A stretch of DNA of 64,000 nucleotides from Intestinibacter bartlettii (GTDB lineage Bacteria > Bacillota > Clostridia > Peptostreptococcales > Peptostreptococcaceae). Below are positions 53,546-61,955 of this stretch, one piece after another (the stretch's first letter is position 1; every line of letters starts with the position of its first letter). Where the stretch lies: the NCBI RefSeq assembly GCF_000154445.1, contig NZ_DS499566.1. One strand, given 5' to 3'. The position numbers were made by a program, and so were the translations under genes. Below the pieces are notes generated by a model. It was not told where the DNA came from and did not search any database. It was given only the letters and a program-made list of their open reading frames with translations.

Positions 53546-54709
53546 ATGAAATTAAAAAAACTAATAACTTTTTTTATACCTAAATTATTTATTTGTTTAA
53601 TTATTTTAGGTATAATTTTAGCACCAAAATCTGCAATAAAAGCTGCTAAAGACGGAATTTCTATATGGATAAATATACTTATGCCTTCATTACTTCCATT
53701 TATAATAGGTGCAAATTTAATAGTTTCATTAAAAATCGTAGACATATTAGGTATTTTAATTAATCCTCTAACTCAAAAGATTTTTAATGTAAGTGGTCGT
53801 TCTGGACTTATTTTTGCAATTTCTATGGTCTCTGGATATCCTGTTGGTTCAAAGTTTGCAAGTGAACTTAGACTTGAAAATAAAATATCTAGATATGAAG
53901 GACAAAGGTTAGTATCATTTTGTTCTACCTCTGGGCCACTTTTTATTATAGGAAGCGTCGGCACTGGAATGCTCAAAAATCCTCATATAGGTTATATAAT
54001 GCTTTTATGTCACTATCTAGCATCTTTAACTGTTGGACTTCTCTTTAGAAATTATGGTGGTGAAAAAAGGATTAAAGCAAATAATAGTATTCTAAAAGAT
54101 ATAAACAATATAATTTACGATGATACTAAATCAGAAGGTTTTTTTGTTTTATTTGGAAAAGCTGTCGTAAATGGAGTAAATACACTTTTGGCAATTGGTG
54201 GATTTGTAATTATGTTTTCTGTATTTTTTGAAATACTTCAATTTTTTAAGGTAATAGATTTCGTATCTTATTTTATATGTATATTTTTATCTCCATTTAG
54301 TATTACTCCAGATATTATAAGCGCTTTTATAAGCGGTTTATTCGAAATGACTATAGGGTGCAATAATTTAAGTCAATTAAGCAATATTTCCTATAATCTT
54401 TTAGTTCCACTTTGTAGTTTTTTAGTAGCTTTTAGTGGACTATCTATTTTGGCTCAATGTTCCAGCTTTATAGGAAAAACTGACATAAAAATCAATTTAT
54501 ACATATTCTCAAAGTTTTTACACGGACTTTTTTCAGCTATATTTACTTATGTATTTTTATTATTCAATAAATCTTATTTAGTACCGACATTCTTTATTAA
54601 AAACTCTAGTTATACATATTATAATTTTTATATGGACCATTTCACACCGCTACTTATTGTAATTTTATTAATTTATTTATTTACATATTTAAAAGATTTG
54701 TCATCTTAA
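53546..54709 (+). CDS. ylbJ: sporulation integral membrane protein YlbJ
   Basis: A 387-residue polytopic membrane protein of the YlbJ family with nucleoside-recognition (Gate)-type segments. Landmarks are SIWINILMPSLLPFIIGANL, AISMVSGYPVGSKFASEL and FCSTSGPLFIIGSVGTGM, with about nine helices. In B. subtilis ylbJ is SigE-controlled and needed for resistant spores. Start: ATG with AAGGTG 6 nt upstream. It is divergent from the GntR gene across 167 bp. A bidirectional terminator follows. Confidence 0.9.
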   Translation: MKLKKLITFFIPKLFICLIILGIILAPKSAIKAAKDGISIWINILMPSLLPFIIGANLIVSLKIVDILGILINPLTQKIFNVSGRSGLIFAISMVSGYPVGSKFASELRLENKISRYEGQRLVSFCSTSGPLFIIGSVGTGMLKNPHIGYIMLLCHYLASLTVGLLFRNYGGEKRIKANNSILKDINNIIYDDTKSEGFFVLFGKAVVNGVNTLLAIGGFVIMFSVFFEILQFFKVIDFVSYFICIFLSPFSITPDIISAFISGLFEMTIGCNNLSQLSNISYNLLVPLCSFLVAFSGLSILAQCSSFIGKTDIKINLYIFSKFLHGLFSAIFTYVFLLFNKSYLVPTFFIKNSSYTYYNFYMDHFTPLLIVILLIYLFTYLKDLSS

Positions 54710-54764
54710 ATAAGAGTTTAAATGAATATAATTTAAAGTTAATTATAATTTCCTATATGCTAAA

Positions 54765-54810
54765 AAAAACTATGAAATTTAAGTTATATATAGTAAATTT
54801 CATAGTTTTT
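54765..54810. terminator. bidirectional terminator
   Basis: AAAAACTATGAAATTTA/TAAATTTCATAGTTTTT, a perfect 17-bp stem, between the convergent ylbJ gene and the ABC permease pseudogene. Confidence 0.92.
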
Positions 54811-54824
54811 CTTTATGTAAATTT

Positions 54825-55617
54825 TTATTTTTGTTCAGCCTTTATTCTATTTATGAAGAACATTGATAATATAGAAAATATTATTATGAATAAAAGTAAG
54901 ATTGCCCATATACCAATTACATGACTAGATGTAAATTCAAATGCGTCAAAAAACTTTTCCTCTATTGGGATATTTGACTTTAAATCACTTATATTTCCTA
55001 TTGATCCTAATAAATCCATTCCCCATTTACTTATAGTAAATTTAGATACTTTTTCTAGTGTATCACCTAATTCAAATAATTGCCCAGAAAATATAAATTG
55101 AACCATAAGAATAAATGGCAAACTTCTATTTGCAATATCATTACTTGGACACAACGAAGATATAAAAAAGCCCCATAACATCTGCACTAAATATTATTAA
55201 GAAAAATAGATAATATATACTCAAATACAGACGGACTCATTATAGCCCCTTCTGATGGAAATTTCTACAAATAATGAACACACTATAAATATTATAATAG
55301 CTTTGGAATAAACAAACCGCGCCTTGAACTAAAAATCTAGATGTAAATAGTTCAAATGCATTAAATCCACTGTTTAAATCCATTTTTATACTATCTCTTT
55401 CTTTACATATTTCTAAAACTGAGTTAAATAATCCAATCCATATCGCTACACATACTATAGCAAATAATCTAGACCTAGTATCGCTATAATCTTCAAACAT
55501 TTTTCCCCTTAATGTCAGTCCCACACACATAGATATAATTAATGGAAATCCTATAAATATATACTGTGCTTTTTCATTTTTTAAATTTTTTACGTAATTT
55601 TTTATTATAACCCCCAT
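54825..55617 (-). pseudogene. ABC-2 type permease, decayed
   Basis: Remnants of an ABC-2 membrane permease in several frames: 55617-55240 (helices and QYIFIGFPLIISMCVGLTL, FLVQGAVCLF), a middle part with AIIIFIVCSLFVEISIRRGY in another frame, then FEYILSIF, then 55187-54825 (SSLCPSNDIANRSLPFILM and a final helix). At least three frame changes are needed to connect them, including an extra T in CTTTTTTA (about 55167) and an extra A near 55196. This is real decay rather than a single base error. It is the natural partner of the ABC ATPase gene 4 nt upstream. Confidence 0.82.
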
Positions 55618-55621
55618 AACT

Positions 55622-57013
55622 TTAAACTCTCCTATTAACTAAATTATTATATTTTTCTACAAAATAATCTTGATTATTTTCAACTGCATTATATATATCA
55701 TCTAAATCATTTATATTGAAATAATTTAATGCATCTTCTTTTTGACCATAAAAACATATTCTTCCTTGTGATGCCATAAATAAAAGGTCGTCGATATATG
55801 GATATTTACATGCCATATGAGTATTGTGTGTTATAACTAAAATAGTGCTGTTTTTATCTGCTACTAATCTAGCCAGTATTTCATATAATTCTCTACAGCT
55901 TTTTATATCTAATCCAGAATCTGGCTCATCCATTAATATAACTCTCGGTTCATTTAAAAGTTGGACTGCTATATCTAATCTTCTAGATTGACCTCCACTT
56001 AATCTACCCACTAAGGATTGTTTAAATAACGATAAATTTAATTTATCTAATAAATCATCTATTTTTTGCATTCTCTCTTCTTTGTTATATTTTTTTAATT
56101 TCTTACTAGCGTAAAATTCCATAGTCTCTTGAACAGTATTCCCTTTTCTAAGTACAGAAAATTGCGGTACATGTCCCAATTCATCTCCATCTATCTTTAT
56201 TGTTCCTTCATCAAGTTTCAATCGTTTTAAGATAGCATCAAACAATGTACTTTTACCTGCTCCCGATACACCCATAATAGCTACGAGCCTTCCAGAATTA
56301 ATTGTGAGATTTACATCTTTTAATCTATACCATTTTTTCTTTTTATCATATCTTGTAACATGCTCCATTGATATAGCAGGTCTTCTTTTATTAATTGGTT
56401 GTGGATGTTGTGGTTGATATTGTTTTTGTTTATTAATTACAATTTTCTTTTGTTGTTGTAAGTTAGTATTCTTTAATACATCAAAAAATAAATTATTTTT
56501 CATTGAATAAAAAATACGGTTATCATGCATAAAGATATCTCCATCTTTAGGCAAAAAATATCTTGCATTTATTTTTCTACCATGGAAAATTATATCATTT
56601 GCATTTCTTATAACATATCCTTTTTTATCTTTTTGTATATCCAAGACCTCATTTGTTTCTGGTTTGAAAACCTTCCATTTATTATCTAATTCTCCCTCTA
56701 TACATCCAATATAGACATTTTTATTTTCACTATATTGAATTTTTATCATACTTCCATGAACTAATCTCATTGCTACAGAAGAATCCTCTAATCTTTTATT
56801 ATCTACAAATATATTTATTTTACCGTAATTTCTAAAATAAAATTTACCTTCATGATAAATTATTATTCCTACATAATCAGGCAAAAAATCTGAATTTAAC
56901 TGTATATGTTCATACCCATCCCTTACAGTTTTTCCTAAATTTATTTTAGGTGTTTCTTTTTTTAATAAAACTTTCTTGCACCCTCTATGTGGCTCAAATA
57001 TAAGTATCTGCAT
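55622..57013 (-). CDS. ABC transporter ATPase (ABCG-like) with degenerate FHA-like N-terminus
   Basis: A 463-residue protein. The N-terminal 185 residues are two beta-rich repeats similar in layout to FHA domains (KFYFRNYGKINIFVDNKRL; KKGYVIRNANDIIFHGRKI), but the phospho-threonine-binding Arg and Ser-x-x-His are not evident. A Gln/Pro/Lys linker follows (about 190-215), then an ABC domain: Walker A GVSGAGKSTLF, signature GRLSGGQSRRLD, Walker B VILMDEPDSGLD and H-loop ITHNTH. Proteins of this layout usually fuse to or pair with ABC-2 permeases. Here the permease gene is decayed, so the transporter is likely non-functional. It follows the zinc-ribbon gene by 25 nt. Confidence 0.85.
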   Translation of the reverse strand: MQILIFEPHRGCKKVLLKKETPKINLGKTVRDGYEHIQLNSDFLPDYVGIIIYHEGKFYFRNYGKINIFVDNKRLEDSSVAMRLVHGSMIKIQYSENKNVYIGCIEGELDNKWKVFKPETNEVLDIQKDKKGYVIRNANDIIFHGRKINARYFLPKDGDIFMHDNRIFYSMKNNLFFDVLKNTNLQQQKKIVINKQKQYQPQHPQPINKRRPAISMEHVTRYDKKKKWYRLKDVNLTINSGRLVAIMGVSGAGKSTLFDAILKRLKLDEGTIKIDGDELGHVPQFSVLRKGNTVQETMEFYASKKLKKYNKEERMQKIDDLLDKLNLSLFKQSLVGRLSGGQSRRLDIAVQLLNEPRVILMDEPDSGLDIKSCRELYEILARLVADKNSTILVITHNTHMACKYPYIDDLLFMASQGRICFYGQKEDALNYFNINDLDDIYNAVENNQDYFVEKYNNLVNRRV

Positions 57014-57038
57014 AATTCCTCCAGTTATTTTAAAAAGT

Positions 57039-57989
57039 TTAATACCCTAATATTTCAATATCAGCTATACAAGTATCATCATATTTAGTTCCATAATATA
57101 CAGAATCTATAACAAATTTAACATAAGATGTTTCTACCGCATTTATATTTACAACTTGATAACCTGTATTATTATCTTCTAAATTTATTTTTTGACTACT
57201 TCCATCTGAGAATTGTAACGTTAATGATTTAGGTCTATTATTGTTGTAATACCCATTCTTTTTATTTACAAGGCCATTAACTATTTTTATTTTCTTAACG
57301 GTATATATATTGTCAAAATCTAGTATTATCCATTCTCCATTACCATATCCAGATACTCCTTCAGACCAAACAGTCGAAAAATCACCATCCAAAACCTTTG
57401 TTGAACCATAATTTTTATTAGTAGAATCATGAAGTATTGAACTACATTCAGAATTTAATATATTTATTGTATTTAAATTCTTAGTTCTATTTATTTGATT
57501 TTTATTTGATGTATTGCTATTTTGTTTAATTTCATTTCTTGAATCATTATTATTTACATATTCATGCGTATTCCCTATATTTTGACTATCTTCATTTTCT
57601 TCTTTAGAAAATGTCTCATTTTCACTTGTACTCCCTATACTTGATATTGAAGATACAGGTTTATTGTCATTGGTACCAAAAAGATCTACTTTAAAAGCTA
57701 TGAAAGCAATCGCAAAAACAGCAATAATACAAGATAATGACATAATTAATTTATTATTACTCTTTTTATTATTTTGATTATAATTAAAATTTTCTTCATA
57801 ACTAAAATCATCTACATTATCAAAATCGTAATCATTAAATTCTGTAGAATCATGTGAATCAATATAAACTAGATCTTCATCCTTTTCTAAATTTATTTTT
57901 TTCGAATCCGATTTGCCTACCGGTCTTCCACAAAATTCGCAGAACTTAGAATTTTTATCTATTTTCTTCCCACAATATTTACAAAACAT
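57039..57989 (-). CDS. zinc-ribbon membrane protein with C-terminal discoidin-like (NADase-type glycan-binding) domain
   Basis: A 316-residue protein. The N-terminus is a double zinc ribbon (MFCKYCGKKI and KFCEFCGRPVG), then an acidic linker, one membrane helix (about 81-102), an Asn/Ser-rich stalk, and a C-terminal beta-sandwich (about 170-316) with ILHDSTNKNYGSTKVLDGDF, TVWSEGVSGYGNGEWIIL and CIADIEILGY. That domain is like the F5/8-type domain of NADase-type glycan-binding proteins. It should be outside the cell and the zinc ribbon inside. It is the first gene of the module with the FHA-ABC ATPase and permease. A sensor role is inferred only. Confidence 0.82.
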   Translation of the reverse strand: MFCKYCGKKIDKNSKFCEFCGRPVGKSDSKKINLEKDEDLVYIDSHDSTEFNDYDFDNVDDFSYEENFNYNQNNKKSNNKLIMSLSCIIAVFAIAFIAFKVDLFGTNDNKPVSSISSIGSTSENETFSKEENEDSQNIGNTHEYVNNNDSRNEIKQNSNTSNKNQINRTKNLNTINILNSECSSILHDSTNKNYGSTKVLDGDFSTVWSEGVSGYGNGEWIILDFDNIYTVKKIKIVNGLVNKKNGYYNNNRPKSLTLQFSDGSSQKINLEDNNTGYQVVNINAVETSYVKFVIDSVYYGTKYDDTCIADIEILGY

Positions 57990-58113
57990 CTTTACCTCCT
58001 TTTATATAAATAATTCCATTCGTGTATAATCCACATTTTAACAAATTATATTATAGCAAATTTTTTACATATATAAAAATATATCGTTATTTTTATTCAA
58101 ATTTTATATTAAA

Positions 58114-58144
58114 AAAGCACTTGATTTAAATTATCAAGTGCTTT
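58114..58144 (-). terminator. terminator of the rsmD-coaD group
   Basis: AAAGCACTTGAT/ATCAAGTGCTTT (12 bp) with a T-run on the minus strand, directly after the coiled-coil gene. Confidence 0.9.
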
Positions 58145-58148
58145 CATA

Positions 58149-58673
58149 TTATATTCTAGGATTAAGTTCTCTTTTGTTATTTTTAACTTCTTCTAAAGTC
58201 TCTTCTAATTTTTGTTCAAGGAAGCTTAAAACATCCTCTGCATATTGATTTGAACTTTCAATCATTTCATATTTATACTTTTCTGCTTTATCTTTTATAG
58301 CTTCAGCTCTTTCATTAGCTCTTTGAACTACTTGATTGTTTTCTATCATATACTCTATTTTTGCTTGATAGTCTTTATCTAGAGCTTCTATATTTTTTTG
58401 GTTTTCTTTTAATAATCTTTCTACTTCTTTTTCACCCTGTAAAACTATTTCTTCTGCTTCTTTTTTAGCATCACTTATAATCTTAACTCTTTCTGTATTT
58501 ATCCAAGAAGCTTGTTTTACTTCCTCTGGTATTACAGATTTTATTTCTTTTATTAAACTCAAAATCTCTTCTCTATCTACAACGATTTTATGTGAAAACG
58601 CCTTTGCAGGAGCTTCTTCTATCATCATTTCAAGCTGTCTTAATAATTCAATAAGTTCCATTTCAACCATCAT
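58149..58673 (-). CDS. coiled-coil protein downstream of coaD (uncharacterised)
   Basis: A 174-residue, mostly helical protein (MELIELLRQLEMMIEEAP, then a Glu/Lys-rich coiled coil from about residue 55 to the end). Weak similarity of the coiled coil to V-type ATPase subunit E has led to the label ATPase in relatives, but there is no nucleotide-binding motif. It overlaps the coaD stop by 4 nt (ATGATG; the second ATG is better spaced from GGGGAG). The coaD neighbour is conserved in clostridia. A role in division or cell shape, as for DivIVA-like coiled coils, is a guess. Confidence 0.75.
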   Translation of the reverse strand: MMVEMELIELLRQLEMMIEEAPAKAFSHKIVVDREEILSLIKEIKSVIPEEVKQASWINTERVKIISDAKKEAEEIVLQGEKEVERLLKENQKNIEALDKDYQAKIEYMIENNQVVQRANERAEAIKDKAEKYKYEMIESSNQYAEDVLSFLEQKLEETLEEVKNNKRELNPRI

Positions 58674-59167
58674 TCTCTCCCCTTACTCTTGTTTTTTAGT
58701 GCTATTAAAACTTGTTCTGGCACTAAATTTCTAACATCTGCATCAAATGCAAGCACTTCTTTTATAAGCGATGAACTTATAAAAGAATATTTTGTATTTG
58801 TAGGTAAAAATATTGTCTCTATATCTGGATTTAACTCTTTATTCATATGAGCCATTTGAAGCTCGTAGTTTACATCGGCTTCACTTCTTACGCCCCTTAC
58901 TAATGTGCAAATATCGTTATTATGGCAATAATCCACTAATAAACCATCAAAGCTAACTATTCTTATATTATCTAAATGAGATGTACAAGATTTAATTAAC
59001 TCTACTCTTTCTTCAAAGCTAAAAAGCCCTTTTTTATTTGGATTATGAAGAACACCTATTTGTAACTCATCAAATATTTTTGATGCTCTACATATTATAT
59101 CTAAATGACCATTAGTTATAGGATCAAAACTGCCTGCAAACATAGCTTTTGTAAACTTTTTATTCAT
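58670..59167 (-). CDS. coaD: phosphopantetheine adenylyltransferase
   Basis: A 165-residue nucleotidyltransferase of normal length: AMFAGSFDPITNGHLDII (HxGH-type motif), LVRGVRSEADVNYELQMAHMN and TKYSFISSSLIKEV. It converts 4'-phosphopantetheine and ATP to dephospho-CoA. The start ATG overlaps the restored rsmD stop (TAATG), so rsmD and coaD are coupled, a common pair in Firmicutes. Confidence 0.96.
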   Translation of the reverse strand: MNKKFTKAMFAGSFDPITNGHLDIICRASKIFDELQIGVLHNPNKKGLFSFEERVELIKSCTSHLDNIRIVSFDGLLVDYCHNNDICTLVRGVRSEADVNYELQMAHMNKELNPDIETIFLPTNTKYSFISSSLIKEVLAFDADVRNLVPEQVLIALKNKSKGRE

Positions 59168-59725
59168 TATGCTTCCTCCATTTTATAAAATGTTAATGTC
59201 GTATTTCCATATTTCTTTTCTCTATCTTTATATAGTCTTCCCAACATTGTCTGGGAAGCTATCTTTTGTATCGTGTTCAACAACTATTATACCATCTTCT
59301 TCTAGTAAATTATTTTCATCTACTGATGATAGTGCGTCTATAAACATATTTTTATAGTAAGGTGGATCCATAAATATTATAGTAAATTTATCTCCTTGAC
59401 GTCCTAAAGATAAGATAGCACTTTTAAAATCTGTATTTAAAGTTATACTTTCATTTTCAACTCTAGCCTTTTTTATATTTGACTTAACTATAGACATACT
59501 TTCCTTGCTTTTATCTACGAAAACACATTTATTTGCTCCTCTTGACAAACATTCTATACCTAAAGAACCTGTCCCAGCGAATAAATCTAAAATATTATTG
59601 TCCATAACATAAAAATTTATTATATTAAACAATGATTCCTTTACTCTATCCGTTGTTGGTCTTACATCTTCATTTTTAGGAGTATTTAGTTTTAATCCTC
59701 TTGCTTTTCCTGATATAACTCTCAA
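59167..59725 (-). pseudogene. rsmD: 16S rRNA (guanine-966-N2) methyltransferase RsmD, frameshifted near its C-terminus
   Basis: The first frame (59725-59228) has MRVISGKARGLKLNTP, RPTTDRVKESLFNII, ILDLFAGTGSLGIECLSRGA and the catalytic FMDPPYYKN. It then stops, while the normal ending GRLYKDREKKYGNTTLTFYK is in another frame and ends at 59167, overlapping the coaD start. Removing one base from the GGG (59240-59242) restores a 185-residue RsmD. All catalytic motifs lie before the break, so a truncated product might fold poorly. Either a sequencing error or a recent mutation is possible. Confidence 0.88.
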
Positions 59726-59768
59726 ATCTTATTCTCCCTTCAATAAATATATTCTAACATAAAATTTA

Positions 59769-61829
59769 TTAATTTAATGAGATTTCTTTATTAATACTAC
59801 TAAATTTTTCTACTATCTCTTGTTTTAATAAAATATGTTCGCTTTTCTCTAAATTTCTATCTTGTTTTAAAATAAATTTTGACTCTTCTTGTGCCAATTT
59901 TAAAATTTTTATATGCTTAAAAATATTTGCGACTTTGAGTTCAGGGATTCCATGTTGTCTTGTTCCAAAAAATTCTCCTGGGCCTCTAATTTCTAAATCT
60001 TTTTCAGATATTTTAAATCCATCGTTAGTCTCTTCCATAATCTCCATACGCTCTTTACATACATTTGTTTTTGATGAATATATTAATATACAGTGAGATT
60101 TGTGAGAGCCTCTACCTACTCGCCCTCTAAGCTGATGTAGTTGTGCTAAACCAAATCTCTCAGCATTTTCTATAATCATTAAAGTCGCATTAGGTACATT
60201 TACACCTACTTCAATCACGGTTGTCGAAACTAAAATTTGGATTTTATTATTTTTAAAATCTTCCATTATTTTATCTTTTAGACTAGGTTTCATCTTTCCA
60301 TGTAAAACCTCGACATTTAAATCTGAAAAATATTTTTCTTTTAATTCATCTCTTAAGTCTTCTGCTGCCTTTGCCTCAATAGCTTCACTTTCTTCAACTA
60401 ATGGACAGACAATATATACTTGTCTTCCTTTTTCAATTTCATCTCTTACAAAATTTGAATATATAAAATCTCTTTTTTTAGATTCAAAAGCTCTAGTATC
60501 TATAGGCTGTCTTCCTGGTGGAAGTTCGTCGATTATAGATATATCTAAATCTCCATAAAGTATTAAAGCTAATGTTCTAGGTATTGGTGTAGCTGTCATA
60601 ACTAAAATATCAGGGTTATTTCCTTTTGTAGATAGTTTAGCCCTCTGTCTTACACCGAATCTGTGTTGTTCATCAGTTACAACAACACCTAAATTATCAA
60701 ATTCTACATTATCTTCTATAAGAGCATGAGTACCTATTAAAATATCAGTTTCATGATTTTTAATTTTTTCTAGTACTTTTTCTTTTTGCTTTTTAGTTAA
60801 ACTTCCTACTAATAAATCTATATTTATATCAAAAGGTGCTAAAGTTTGTGTTAATGATTCATAATGTTGTCTTGCTAGAATTTCAGTAGGTGCCATCAAT
60901 GCTCCCTGATATCCATTTAAAACAGATAATGCAAGCACAAGTACAGCTACTATAGTCTTTCCGCTCCCAACATCTCCTTGAACTAATCTGTTCATCATAT
61001 TTTCACTAACCATGTCGTCTATTACTTCGTTTAATGCTCTAGACTGAGCATTTGTCAAATTAAATGGCAGAGATTTTATTATATCATTTAATTTCTCTTT
61101 TTTTTCAAACTTTATACCTTCTGAGTTATCTATTCCACTTTTAAAATAAAAAAGACCTATTTGCAAAATTAAAAATTCTTCAAAAATCATTCTATAAAGT
61201 GCAATTTTTAAAGATTGCTTGTCCTGTGGCATATGCAGATTTTTAACTGCAAAATCTATACTACATAATTTATATTTATTTATTATATCTTTTGGTAAGT
61301 ACTCTTGTATACTTACTTTTTCGTTTGTATAAATATTTTTTATAGTATTTATTATATCTTTATTTGTAACTCCATAAGTAAGAGGATATATAGGTATTAA
61401 TTTGCCTGTTGATGTTTGCGCATTAGTAAAATGTTCTATTTGAGGCGAATTCATCTCTAAAAATCCACCCTCTCTTTTTATTTTTCCATAGACAATTACG
61501 CTGTCTCCTTTTTTAAACACCTTAGTCAAATAATCTTGATTAAAAAATACAACATTTAAAAACCCTGTTTCATCTCTTAACGTAAATTTAGTCACTTTTA
61601 TTTTATTTTTGGCCTCATGACTTTTTACTTCGCTAATTATTCCTTTTGTACATGCTTTCTCATCATGTTCTAATTGCCATATCTTTTTAATATTACTTCT
61701 ATCTTCATAAGATCTCGGAAAATAATATAATAAATCCTTAATTGTAAATATATTTAATTTATTTAACTTTGAAGCCTTTTTAGGCCCTATACCTTTTACA
61801 AACTGAATATTTTTGTCTAAGCTATTCAT
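59769..61829 (-). CDS. recG: ATP-dependent DNA helicase RecG
   Basis: A 686-residue helicase. The N-terminal wedge/OB domain (about 1-180) has QFVKGIGPKKASKLNKLNI and KGDSVIVYGKIKREGG; the helicase core has Walker A LVQGDVGSGKTIVAVL (about 285), TDEQHRFG (about 385), VMTATPIPRTLAL, and the motif VI QLRGRVGRGSHKSHC. It reverses stalled replication forks. It lies between fakA and rsmD, a typical Firmicute order. AGGTGATG is just before the ATG. Confidence 0.97.
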   Translation of the reverse strand: MNSLDKNIQFVKGIGPKKASKLNKLNIFTIKDLLYYFPRSYEDRSNIKKIWQLEHDEKACTKGIISEVKSHEAKNKIKVTKFTLRDETGFLNVVFFNQDYLTKVFKKGDSVIVYGKIKREGGFLEMNSPQIEHFTNAQTSTGKLIPIYPLTYGVTNKDIINTIKNIYTNEKVSIQEYLPKDIINKYKLCSIDFAVKNLHMPQDKQSLKIALYRMIFEEFLILQIGLFYFKSGIDNSEGIKFEKKEKLNDIIKSLPFNLTNAQSRALNEVIDDMVSENMMNRLVQGDVGSGKTIVAVLVLALSVLNGYQGALMAPTEILARQHYESLTQTLAPFDINIDLLVGSLTKKQKEKVLEKIKNHETDILIGTHALIEDNVEFDNLGVVVTDEQHRFGVRQRAKLSTKGNNPDILVMTATPIPRTLALILYGDLDISIIDELPPGRQPIDTRAFESKKRDFIYSNFVRDEIEKGRQVYIVCPLVEESEAIEAKAAEDLRDELKEKYFSDLNVEVLHGKMKPSLKDKIMEDFKNNKIQILVSTTVIEVGVNVPNATLMIIENAERFGLAQLHQLRGRVGRGSHKSHCILIYSSKTNVCKERMEIMEETNDGFKISEKDLEIRGPGEFFGTRQHGIPELKVANIFKHIKILKLAQEESKFILKQDRNLEKSEHILLKQEIVEKFSSINKEISLN

Positions 61830-61841
61830 ATATCATCACCT

Positions 61842-61869
61842 AAAAAAATCCTCTATTTTTATAGAGGAT
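61842..61869 (-). terminator. second terminator between fakA and recG
   Basis: ATCCTCTAT/ATAGAGGAT (9 bp, 4-nt loop) then T7 on the minus strand. Confidence 0.8.
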
Positions 61870-61894
61870 AAATTGTAATCTATTTAAACCTTTT

Positions 61895-61930
61895 AAAAAG
61901 GGCTGATTCAATATGTATTGAAACAGCCCC
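61895..61930 (-). terminator. terminator of fakA
   Basis: GGGCTGATTCAATA/TATTGAAACAGCCC (13 of 14 pair) then TTTTT on the minus strand. Confidence 0.88.
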
Positions 61931-61955
61931 CATTTATTTACATGATTTTATTTCT

